The notes beneath the pieces are model-generated. The model was given only the letters and a program-made list of their open reading frames with translations, did no database searches and was not told the DNA's origin. A stretch of DNA of 9,186 nt from UBA1038 sp964481445 (lineage in GTDB: Bacteria; Bacillota; Clostridia; Christensenellales; Aristaeellaceae), in assembly GCA_964481445.1 (NCBI GenBank), contig CAYZTQ010000073.1:1-9186 (forward strand). Reading direction: 5' to 3'. Both the position numbers and the translations under genes were made by a program. This document shows positions 1 through 5,701 of the stretch, in pieces. Positions within the stretch are counted from its first letter, which is position 1. Each line of letters starts with the position of its first letter.

Positions 1-45
1 CCCGACAATTGCATACATTTTACTCATCACAGTCCGGAGGGCAGT

Positions 46-906
46 ATGCAGTCAGACAGACATCAGGATTTGATCAGCCGCGTCATGGGAGACCTGGGCC
101 GGCTGGACGAGCGGTGTGAAAGCTTTTCCAACAGGCTGCTGCCCATCAGGCAGGAGGTTACGCGCCTGATCCGCGACCTGCAGACCATTCTTTTCCCCCG
201 CTTTTTCCCCAACCCGCGGATGGACAGCGTGGAAGAAATGCTGGGCCGCGTGCAACGCCGCCTGATGGAGCAGGCAGCGCTGGCCATGCCCTTTGGAAAC
301 CATTTCGGCTGCGACGCCGAATGCATCGGCGAGCGTTTTATCCAGAAGCTGCCCGAAATCAAGCGCGTGCTGCTGACCGATATCGAGGCCGCCTACAACG
401 GAGACCCCGCCGCCTCTTCGTATGAAGAAATCATCCTCTGCTACCCCGGCTTTTACGCCGCCATGATCTACCGCCTGGCGCACGAGCTGTACCTTTTGAA
501 GCTGCCCCTGCTCCCCCGCATTATGACCGAGTACGCGCACCAGAAAACGGGCATCGACATCCATGCCGGCGCCTCCATCGGCGAATATTTCTTTATCGAC
601 CACGGCACGGGCGTGGTCATCGGCGAGACGGCAAGGCTCGGCCAGCATGTCAAGCTGTATCAGGGCGTGACCATCGGCGCCAAGTCCTTTGAGCTGGACG
701 AGGACGGCAACCCCGTCAAGGGCGTGAAGCGCCACCCGGACATCGGCGACCATGTGGTCATCTACGCCAACGCCACCATCCTCGGCGGCGATACCAAAAT
801 CGGCGACCGCTGCGTCATCGGCGGCAACGCCTGGATCACCTCCAGCATCGCCCCGGGCAGCACGGTCTACTACAGCGCAAACGGCACGCAGGCGGCGAAG
901 AAATAA
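46..906 (+). CDS. Serine O-acetyltransferase (EpsC/CysE family)
   Basis: Transfers an acetyl group from acetyl-CoA to L-serine, giving O-acetylserine for cysteine synthesis in the cytoplasm. The 286-residue product has a helical N-terminal part (about 1-165) and a C-terminal left-handed beta-helix of hexapeptide repeats (about 168-275). Family landmarks are visible: DIEAAYNGDPAA at 112-123, DIHAGASIGE at 171-180 (Asp171), DHGTG at 185-189 (His186, matching catalytic His158 of E. coli CysE by motif), GETA at 193-196, and RHPDIGD at 229-235 (His230). The loop at about 211-228 is longer than in E. coli CysE, and the N-terminus is extended, as in the long enzymes of anaerobic bacteria. The C-terminus ends in Lys-Lys, without the terminal Ile that CysE inserts into cysteine synthase, so a stable CysE-CysK-type complex is doubtful (inference). 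The ATG start is supported by GGAGG at 36-40, 5 nt upstream. No cysK is visible; the next gene lies beyond a scaffold gap. Confidence 0.95.
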   Translation: MQSDRHQDLISRVMGDLGRLDERCESFSNRLLPIRQEVTRLIRDLQTILFPRFFPNPRMDSVEEMLGRVQRRLMEQAALAMPFGNHFGCDAECIGERFIQKLPEIKRVLLTDIEAAYNGDPAASSYEEIILCYPGFYAAMIYRLAHELYLLKLPLLPRIMTEYAHQKTGIDIHAGASIGEYFFIDHGTGVVIGETARLGQHVKLYQGVTIGAKSFELDEDGNPVKGVKRHPDIGDHVVIYANATILGGDTKIGDRCVIGGNAWITSSIAPGSTVYYSANGTQAAKK

Positions 907-1170
907 GGCCGCTGCGCAGGCTTCAAGCCGCTGACAAGCTGAAGCCGGAGGGCTGCCCGTCAAGATTATCTCTATTTTCTTTTCTGTTTTGATTGGAACA
1001 ATAACAGCCAGAATCAACAAAAAGTCAATATAGTCTGAAAAACATATCAACTTAATCGGAAATAAAACGAATTTCCTGTTAGAATAAGAATTATGTATCA
1101 GCCTTGCGCTGCTCAGGTTTCAATATACCGGAGCTTTGCTTCAGCGCAAGATTCTTGACAGGCTGGTCAA
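907..1170. other. Non-coding, AT-rich stretch up to the scaffold gap
   Basis: No gene is supported here. From about 961 to 1095 the base composition falls sharply below the GC-rich coding sequence around it. No convincing RBS-start pair, tRNA or RNA motif is visible. The last 80 bases (1091-1170) are open on the minus strand and would end in a stop at 1091-1093. That frame could be the 3' end of something cut by the gap, but it is too short to identify. Confidence 0.5.
919..946 (+). terminator. Possible weak terminator hairpin after the serine acetyltransferase gene
   Basis: GGCTTCA at 919-925 pairs with TGAAGCC at 940-946, and an inner GC/GC pair is possible with one bulged base. It lies 13 bp after the stop codon. 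A pyrimidine-rich tract begins only about 20 bp further on (around 967-987), so this is not a textbook intrinsic terminator. Confidence 0.3.
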
Positions 1171-1270
1171 NNNNNNNNNNNNNNNNNNNNNNNNNNNNNN
1201 NNNNNNNNNNNNNNNNNNNNNNNNNNNNNNNNNNNNNNNNNNNNNNNNNNNNNNNNNNNNNNNNNNNNNN
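1171..1270. other. Assembly gap (100 N)
   Basis: Exactly 100 consecutive N. This is a conventional placeholder for a gap of unknown or estimated length between contigs, so the true distance, and even the adjacency, of the flanking pieces is uncertain. Confidence 0.98.
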
Positions 1271-1282
1271 GGGTGAATTCTC

Positions 1283-1313
1283 TTGATATCCCGCCCCGGT
1301 TTTGCTGTATACT
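1283..1313 (+). promoter_or_regulatory. Candidate sigma-A promoter for the GH120 gene
   Basis: TTGATA at 1283-1288 and TATACT at 1308-1313 are separated by 19 bp, with TG directly before the -10 box. The spacer is slightly long. Transcription would start near 1320, giving a leader of about 38 nt before the ATG at 1358. No catabolite-repression (cre-like) palindrome was seen in the visible part, but sequence upstream of 1271 is missing. Confidence 0.6.
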
Positions 1314-1357
1314 ACCTCTGTCTTGATTTTGTTTCCCAAATCTGAAAGGAGATTTTT

Positions 1358-3346
1358 ATGCTTTATTATGTCAACGCGAACGCCTCCCGGGATGGCAATG
1401 GCAGCCGGGAGATGCCCTTCCGGCACATCGACGACGCCGCCCGCGCGGCGCGCGCAGGCGACGAGGTCATCGTCGCGCCCGGCATCTACCGCGAGTATGT
1501 GAACCCGCGGCACGCCGGCACCGAGGAGCAGCGCATCGTCTACCGCTCCGAGCAGCCGCTGGGCGCCGTGATTACGGGCGCCGAAATTCTGACAGGGTGG
1601 AAGAAGCACAAGGGCAATGTGTGGGTGAACCGCGTTAACAACAGCGTGTTCGGCGCCTACAACCCCTACACCACCATGGTCTGCGGCGACTGGTACTTCG
1701 CCCCCACCGTGCGGCACACGGGCGCGGTGTTTCTCAACGACCGCATGATGTACGAAACCGTCACGCTGGACGAGTGCCTGAAGGGCGAGAAAGATCCCTG
1801 CGCCTGGAACGCGGAAGAATCCACCTGGAAGTGGTACACCGAGCAGGACGGCGAGGAGACGGTGCTCTACGCCAATTTCCACGAGCTTGACCCCAACGCG
1901 CAGAAGGTAGAAATCAGTGTGCGGCGCAACTGCTTTATGCCGGCAGAAGAGGGCGTCGGCTACATCACCGTCAGCGGCTTTGACATCCAGAAGGCGGCCA
2001 CCACCTGGGCGCCGCCCGCCGCCTATCAGGACGGCATGATCGGCCCGCACTGGTCCAGAGGCTGGATCATCGAGGACTGCGAAATTTCAAACAGCAAGTG
2101 CTGCGGCATCTCGCTGGGCAAATACCGCGATCCCGAAAACGATATGTATTTCTATACCAAACACGTCAAGTCGCCCACCCAGATGGAGCGCGACGCCGTG
2201 TGCCGCGGCCAGTATCACGGCTGGCTCAAGGAAAAGGTGGGCAGCCACATCATCCGCCGCTGCAACATCCACCACTGCGAGCAGACGGGCATTGTGGGTC
2301 GCATGGGCGCGGTGTTCTCCACCATTGAAGACTGCCACATCCACCATGTCTGCAACTCGCAGCAGCTGGGCGGCGCGGAGACGGCGGGCATCAAGCTGCA
2401 CGCGGCCATCGACGTGACGGTGCGGCGCAACCACATCCACAACTGCATCATGGGCGTGTGGTTCGACTGGCAGGCTCAGGGCGGCCGCATCAGCCAGAAC
2501 CTGATGCACGACAACCACCGGCCGGACGGCGTGCTGCCCGCGCAGGGCGCCATGTTCTCCAACGATATCTTCATCGAGGTCAGCCACGGCCCGACCCTGA
2601 TCGACAACAACATCCTGCTGTCGAAGGCCTCGGTCATCATGCCCAGCGAGGGCCTTGCCTGCGTGCACAACCTGATGCTCGGCTCCTTCGGCCTGATCAA
2701 TTCCGGCGTTGACAGCATCGTCAACGGCCAGCGCGAGCCGCGCTACACCCCCTACCACATCCGCCACCGCACGGAAGTGGCCGGCTTCATGACCATTCTG
2801 CACGGCGACGACCGCATCTACAACAACATCTTCGTGCAGCATTACCCCGTCACCGATGAGAGCAAGAAGCCCACGGATGCCGATTACCCGGTGGCCGGCA
2901 CCGCGCCCTTTGATATCTTCCCCAGCTACGAGGAGTGGATTGCCAACTTCATGATGGGGCAGGAGCCGGATATGCGCCACCTGGCCCAGTACCACTTCGG
3001 CCACCTGCCCGTCTGGGTGGAGGGCAACGCCTACCTGGGCGGCGCCTCGGTCAGCAAGCATGAAAAGAAGAGCCTGGTCAACAGCCGCAGCAAGGTGAAG
3101 GTGGAGCTGGTGGAGAAGGACGGCAAGTACCTGCTCAAGACCAACATCTTCGACCTGCTGAAGGGCTTTACAAACGGCGTCATCACCAGCGACAAGCTGG
3201 GCTGCGCCTTCGAGCCCGAGCAGCGCTTTGAAAATCCCGACGGCTCCTCCATCACCTTCGACCGCGACTACTTCGGCGCGCACCGCGGCCTCGAGGCCCT
3301 GCCCGGCCCCTTCGCGGAAGGCGCGAAAGAGCTGGCCGTGCGCTGA
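1358..3346 (+). CDS. GH120 family beta-xylosidase, cytoplasmic
   Basis: Predicted retaining beta-xylosidase that releases xylose from short xylo-oligosaccharides. The 662-residue protein has no signal peptide, so it should act on imported oligosaccharides inside the cell. It is a right-handed parallel beta-helix protein. The opening (residues 1-50, with AGDEVIVAPGIYREYV at 33-48) and the blocks TWAPPAA (216-222), IGPHWSRGWIIED (228-240) and AGIKLHAAIDV (343-353) closely resemble, from memory, Thermoanaerobacterium saccharolyticum XylC, the founding GH120 enzyme. The XylC nucleophile Asp382 and acid/base Glu405 correspond to Asp370 in VWFDWQAQG and Glu407 in IFIEVSHGP, so the active site looks intact. 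The two are 37 residues apart here against 23 in XylC, because of an insertion at about 389-402. Length is near that of the family. AAAGGAG at 1345-1351 lies 6 nt before the ATG. No sugar transporter or other glycosidase adjoins it, so it appears to be a single-gene unit. Substrate preference within GH120 is inferred. Confidence 0.88.
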   Translation: MLYYVNANASRDGNGSREMPFRHIDDAARAARAGDEVIVAPGIYREYVNPRHAGTEEQRIVYRSEQPLGAVITGAEILTGWKKHKGNVWVNRVNNSVFGAYNPYTTMVCGDWYFAPTVRHTGAVFLNDRMMYETVTLDECLKGEKDPCAWNAEESTWKWYTEQDGEETVLYANFHELDPNAQKVEISVRRNCFMPAEEGVGYITVSGFDIQKAATTWAPPAAYQDGMIGPHWSRGWIIEDCEISNSKCCGISLGKYRDPENDMYFYTKHVKSPTQMERDAVCRGQYHGWLKEKVGSHIIRRCNIHHCEQTGIVGRMGAVFSTIEDCHIHHVCNSQQLGGAETAGIKLHAAIDVTVRRNHIHNCIMGVWFDWQAQGGRISQNLMHDNHRPDGVLPAQGAMFSNDIFIEVSHGPTLIDNNILLSKASVIMPSEGLACVHNLMLGSFGLINSGVDSIVNGQREPRYTPYHIRHRTEVAGFMTILHGDDRIYNNIFVQHYPVTDESKKPTDADYPVAGTAPFDIFPSYEEWIANFMMGQEPDMRHLAQYHFGHLPVWVEGNAYLGGASVSKHEKKSLVNSRSKVKVELVEKDGKYLLKTNIFDLLKGFTNGVITSDKLGCAFEPEQRFENPDGSSITFDRDYFGAHRGLEALPGPFAEGAKELAVR

Positions 3347-3416
3347 GCGGCGCTGGGTGGTGCAGGAGGAGCAAGCCTCTTCTCCTGTCATCGACAAATT
3401 GTGTTTGTCAACGGAA

Positions 3417-3454
3417 AGGATTCCCGGCAGAGGCGCTTCTCTGCCGGGAATCCT
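3417..3454 (+). terminator. Strong terminator hairpin after the GH120 gene
   Basis: AGGATTCCCGGCAGAG (3417-3432) and CTCTGCCGGGAATCCT (3439-3454) form a perfect 16-bp stem with a six-base loop, followed by the modest T-rich tail GTTTCT. It lies 70 bp past the GH120 stop. Two smaller hairpins precede it: AGGAG/CTCCT around 3364-3386 and GACAAA/TTTGTC at 3393-3409. The core TTCCCGGCAG/CTGCCGGGAA recurs downstream at 4036-4065 and, as a right half only, at 4279-4288. Confidence 0.75.
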
Positions 3455-3534
3455 GTTTCTATCATGATGCTCTTCTCCACGCACGGCGCTGGTTGTATGG
3501 CGCGCCTTCATCTAAATCATTCCTTGAGAAACTG

Positions 3535-3543
3535 TGTTAAAAT
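3535..3543 (+). promoter_or_regulatory. Extended -10 promoter for the DUF4332-like gene
   Basis: TGTTAAAAT at 3535-3543 is a perfect extended -10 element (TG, one base, TAAAAT). No good -35 hexamer sits 16-18 bp upstream, which is usual for extended -10 promoters. It lies about 50 bp before the ATG at 3593. Confidence 0.5.
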
Positions 3544-3592
3544 AGGGCAAGGTAAAGCTGCCTATATCAACATCACAGGAGGAGCGTTTCTG

Positions 3593-3997
3593 ATGACAAG
3601 GCTTGATGAAATCGAGAGAATCGGCGCGGCATACGACGCCAAGCTGAAGGCTGCCGGCATCCAATCGGTGGAGGCTCTCTTGAAAGCCTGCACCACAAAG
3701 GAAGGTAGAGCTGAGCTGGCGAAGAAGGCGGATATCGCGGAGGCTCTGATCCTCAAATGGGCCAACCACGCGGATCTGATGCGTATCAAGGGGATCGGCG
3801 GTCAGTACTCTGAGCTGCTGGAAGCAGCCGGTGTGGATACTGTGCCCGAGCTTGCCCGGCGCAAGGCGGAGAACCTGGTCAAAAAAATGCAGGAAGTCAA
3901 CGAGGCAAAGCCAATCGTCAGGCTGCTGCCGGTACAGAAGCAGGTAGAAAAATGGATTCTTCAGGCGGCGGAGCTGCCCCGGATCCTTCAGTATTAA
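3593..3997 (+). CDS. Small helix-hairpin-helix protein, DUF4332-like
   Basis: A 134-residue, mostly helical soluble protein with no signal peptide or membrane segment. It contains two related helix-hairpin-helix-like units. The first, at about 7-32, has IERIGAAYDAKLKAAGIQSV. The second, at about 65-90, has IKGIGGQYSELLEAAGVDTV. Both share the pattern I-x-x-I-G-x-x-Y-x-x-x-L-x-A-A-G-[IV], pointing to internal duplication. This matches the DUF4332 pattern as I know it. Such HhH folds often bind DNA or nucleic acid without sequence specificity, but no function is established here. The frame is open upstream to 3401, but the start at 3593 is chosen because AGGAGGAG (3577-3584) precedes it at proper spacing and the upstream extension would cross the preceding terminator region. 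It has its own promoter and terminator, so it is probably monocistronic. Confidence 0.82.
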   Translation: MTRLDEIERIGAAYDAKLKAAGIQSVEALLKACTTKEGRAELAKKADIAEALILKWANHADLMRIKGIGGQYSELLEAAGVDTVPELARRKAENLVKKMQEVNEAKPIVRLLPVQKQVEKWILQAAELPRILQY

Positions 3998-4034
3998 GCG
4001 TCAGTTTGACAAGGCCCCGCCTGTCAGCGGGCCG

Positions 4035-4070
4035 CTTCCCGGCAGAGTGGATTCCCTGCCGGGAAGTTTT
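4035..4070 (+). terminator. Intrinsic terminator of the DUF4332-like gene
   Basis: CTTCCCGGCAG (4035-4045) pairs perfectly with CTGCCGGGAAG (4056-4066) over 11 bp, with a ten-base loop, followed by TTTTAGTTTG. The stop codon is about 40 bp upstream. The same arms appear in the terminator at 3417-3454. Confidence 0.8.
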
Positions 4071-4292
4071 AGTTTGTCAAAAAAGCAGATTCAGAGAAGT
4101 ATCGGAGGGCGGAGCCCTCTGATTGCAATCGGCCTCGGTGACACGTGCGGCGAGGCCGCAAGCCTTGCGTAGCAAGGGTTTCCTTGTCATCCGCCGCCCG
4201 GAGAGCGAAGCGAAAAGGCGGATGACCCAATTCCCAATCCGTCAAAAAACCGCAGTTTTTTGACGGCCTGAAGATTTTCTGCCGGGAAGTTT
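4056..4292. repeat. 14-bp direct repeat flanking the structured element
   Basis: CTGCCGGGAAGTTT occurs at 4056-4069 and again at 4279-4292. The first copy is the right arm and tail of the terminator at 4035-4070. The second has no left arm beside it, although the left arm at 4035-4045 could pair with either copy. The repeat brackets the hairpin-rich segment between them. Confidence 0.7.
4076..4266. repeat. Hairpin-rich intergenic element with GTCAAAAAA inverted ends
   Basis: This 190-bp non-coding segment has GTCAAAAAA at its left end (4076-4084) and its complement TTTTTTGAC near its right end (4256-4264). Between them lie five perfect hairpins in series: GAGGGC/GCCCTC (4105-4119, loop GGA), GGCCTCG/CGAGGCC (4131-4157), CCTTGC/GCAAGG (4163-4177, loop GTA), GTCATCCGCC/GGCGGATGAC (4186-4226), and CCGTCAAAAAAC/GTTTTTTGACGG (4239-4266, loop CGCA). 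The palindrome GATTGCAATC lies at 4121-4130. No RBS-supported gene is present on either strand. It could be a small dispersed repeat (MITE- or REP-like) or a structured RNA; I do not recognise it as a known Rfam family. Confidence 0.55.
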
Positions 4293-4320
4293 GTTTCCTG
4301 CATTGTGCTTTTTTCGCTGG

Positions 4321-4340
4321 CAGCGCCTTGCAAAGCGCTG
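4321..4340. promoter_or_regulatory. Operator-like palindrome over the rpsF -35 box
   Basis: CAGCGCCTTGCAAAGCGCTG is a 20-bp palindrome with one mismatched symmetric pair (C4327 and A4334), centred on the -35 hexamer TTGCAA. A protein bound here would block RNA polymerase. Which regulator, if any, is unknown. Confidence 0.4.
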
Positions 4341-4355
4341 AAAAATCTGTATAAT
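4328..4355 (+). promoter_or_regulatory. Sigma-A promoter of the rpsF-ssb-rpsR operon
   Basis: TTGCAA at 4328-4333 and a consensus TATAAT at 4350-4355 are separated by 16 bp, with TG directly before the -10 box. Transcription would begin near 4362, giving a leader of about 60 nt. Confidence 0.75.
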
Positions 4356-4374
4356 ATTGTTTTGGCACATCCTT

Positions 4375-4395
4375 GCGCCATGCAAGTCATGGCGC
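4375..4395 (+). promoter_or_regulatory. Hairpin in the rpsF mRNA leader
   Basis: GCGCCATG (4375-4382) pairs perfectly with CATGGCGC (4388-4395) around the loop CAAGT. It ends 11 nt before the GAGGAGG ribosome binding site (4407-4413). Bacterial rpsF leaders are known to bind the S6:S18 complex for feedback control, so this is a candidate for that role. I cannot recognise the conserved CCG feature of the described motif, so the assignment is tentative. Confidence 0.4.
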
Positions 4396-4421
4396 CATAC
4401 GTCCACGAGGAGGTGAAAGGC

Positions 4422-4814
4422 ATGAATTATGAACTGGTTTACATCATCCACCCCGCTGTTGAGGAAGAGGCCCGCAAGGAGCTGATCGCTCGCTTTAACG
4501 GCATGATCGAACAAAACGGCGGCAAAGTGGAAAAGGTTGAAGAGTGGGGCAAGCGCAGGCTGGCCTACCTCATCAACGACCTGCCCGAAGGGTACTATGT
4601 GCTGGTACAGTATACGGCAGAGTCCTCTGTTCCCAAAGAGATCGAGCGTAACATGGGCATTACGGATACCATCCTCCGCTACCTGACCACGCGCATCGAG
4701 CATAAGACCACCAGCGTGAAGCCGCGCACCGCGCGCATCGCGCCCGCGGCCCCCGAGGCTGCCCCCGCTCCGGCGGAAGAGCAGGCCGAAGAAAGCGCCT
4801 CTGAGGCTGAATAA
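4422..4814 (+). CDS. rpsF: 30S ribosomal protein S6
   Basis: S6 binds S18 and the central domain of 16S rRNA on the platform of the small subunit. The 130-residue product has the S6 fold in about residues 1-95, with MNYELVYIIHP at the start, WGKRRLAY at 42-49, and the LVQY strand at 61-64. Residues 106-130 form a low-complexity Ala/Pro/Glu tail ending in acidic residues, longer than the minimal family core. The frame is open upstream to 4305, but the start at 4422 is fixed by GAGGAGG (4407-4413) with 8 nt spacing, by the family N-terminus, and by the promoter lying within the extension. It is first in rpsF-ssb-rpsR. Its stop codon overlaps the ssb ribosome binding site, which suggests coupled translation. 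Confidence 0.97.
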   Translation: MNYELVYIIHPAVEEEARKELIARFNGMIEQNGGKVEKVEEWGKRRLAYLINDLPEGYYVLVQYTAESSVPKEIERNMGITDTILRYLTTRIEHKTTSVKPRTARIAPAAPEAAPAPAEEQAEESASEAE

Positions 4815-4825
4815 GGAGGCAGACG

Positions 4826-5257
4826 ATGAACAAGCTGTTTATTATCGGTAACCTGACCCGCGACCCCGAGCTGCGCAGCACTCCCAACGGCGTGCCTGTC
4901 TGCACCTTCACGGTCGCCGTCAATCGCCGCCGCGCCAGCTCCGCTGAAGCGGGCCAGCCGGAAGCGGATTTCTTCCGCGTGACGGCCTGGAGGCAGCTTG
5001 GCGAAAACTGCAACCGTTATCTGTCCAAAGGCCGCAAGGTCGCCGTTGTGGGCCCCGTGCAGGTCAACACCTACACCGCTCAGGACGGCAGCACCCGCGC
5101 CAGCCTCGAAGTGACGGCGGACGATGTCGAGTTCCTCTCCCCCAGGGGCGAGGGCGACGGCGGCGCAGGCCGCCCCGCAGAGCAAGGCACGTCTGCCATG
5201 TCCGGCGGCATGAGCGGCGGGTTTGTCAAGGTAGACGACGAAGAGCTGCCCTTCTAA
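4826..5257 (+). CDS. ssb: Single-stranded DNA-binding protein
   Basis: SSB coats single-stranded DNA during replication, recombination and repair, and recruits partners through its C-terminal tip. The 143-residue product opens with MNKLFIIGNLTRDPELR, has the OB fold over about 1-105 (RVTAWRQLGENC at 51-62, GRKVAVVGPV at 69-78), a Gly-rich linker (about 108-133), and the tip DDEELPF at 137-143. The linker is short compared with B. subtilis SsbA or E. coli SSB. AAGGAGG (4813-4819) precedes the ATG by 6 nt and overlaps the rpsF stop; the gap between the two genes is 11 bp. Placement between rpsF and rpsR is the usual Firmicutes arrangement and supports this being the housekeeping SSB. Confidence 0.97.
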   Translation: MNKLFIIGNLTRDPELRSTPNGVPVCTFTVAVNRRRASSAEAGQPEADFFRVTAWRQLGENCNRYLSKGRKVAVVGPVQVNTYTAQDGSTRASLEVTADDVEFLSPRGEGDGGAGRPAEQGTSAMSGGMSGGFVKVDDEELPF

Positions 5258-5287
5258 CAAGCGCAGCGCCAAAGAAGGAGGAAAACC

Positions 5288-5545
5288 ATGTCGGAAGATA
5301 AAGGCGAAAGAAAAATGCGCCCGCGCGGCGGCCGCAGGCCCCGTCGCAAGGTTTGCGAGTTTTGCGCCAACAAGGTCGAGTTTATCGACTATAAGGATGT
5401 AAACCGCCTGCGCCGCTACATCAGCGAGCGCGGCAAGATCAACCCCCGCCGCATGCTGGGCACCTGTGCCAAGCACCAGCGTCAGCTGTCGGAGGCCATC
5501 AAGCGCGCCCGCGCCATCGCTCTGCTGCCCTACACGGGAGAATAA
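5288..5545 (+). CDS. rpsR: 30S ribosomal protein S18, zinc-binding (C+) form
   Basis: S18 is the partner of S6 on the 30S platform. The 85-residue product has a basic N-terminus (RPRGGRRPRRK at 11-21) and the core IDYKDVNRLRRYISERGKI at 33-51. It ends with the typical AIKRARAIALLPYTGE. Cys23, Cys26, Cys60 and His63 form a likely zinc site, the C+ version of S18. In B. subtilis S18, from memory, these ligands are mostly lost. C+/C- pairs of ribosomal proteins are tied to zinc economy in some bacteria; no second copy is visible here. AAGGAGG (5275-5281) lies 6 nt before the ATG. It is the last gene of the operon. Confidence 0.97.
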   Translation: MSEDKGERKMRPRGGRRPRRKVCEFCANKVEFIDYKDVNRLRRYISERGKINPRRMLGTCAKHQRQLSEAIKRARAIALLPYTGE

Positions 5546-5568
5546 GCAAGGCGTCAAAGCAGGATAAC

Positions 5569-5609
5569 AAATCCTCCCCGCCCGGATGATGACCGGACGG
5601 GGAGGATTT
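5569..5609. terminator. Bidirectional terminator between rpsR and the ABC operon
   Basis: AAATCCTCCCCG (5569-5580) pairs with CGGGGAGGATTT (5598-5609). After one mismatch CCGG/CCGG continues the stem, leaving a seven-base loop. TTTT follows on the plus strand, and on the minus strand the stem also runs into a T-rich end. It serves rpsF-ssb-rpsR from the left and can serve the converging ABC operon from the right. Confidence 0.88.
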
Positions 5610-5701
5610 TGATTCACCCTTCAGTCTTTCTTATACAAAACTCAAACATTATCCCCTCTGAGCAAACGCATGAAGCGGCCGCGCGCCTCCGCCCGCCGGG
5701 A

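Noticed and set aside
2087..3511. Long minus-strand open frame (474 codons) opposite the GH120 gene
   Set aside because: It is a mirror of a well-supported GH120 coding sequence with a GC-rich third codon position. Its product is Ala/Val/His-rich low complexity with no family resemblance.
3401..3592. N-terminal extension of the DUF4332-like gene
   Set aside because: It would start inside a terminator region without an RBS, while the ATG at 3593 has AGGAGGAG and its own promoter upstream.
4121..4147. Palindromes GATTGCAATC and CACGTG as stand-alone operators
   Set aside because: Both lie inside the hairpin-rich element and away from any promoter, so they need no separate explanation.
4069..4368. 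Minus-strand frame of 99 codons across the hairpin-rich element
   Set aside because: It has no supporting ribosome binding site and covers a terminator, the hairpins and the rpsF promoter. The structure explains the sequence better than coding does.
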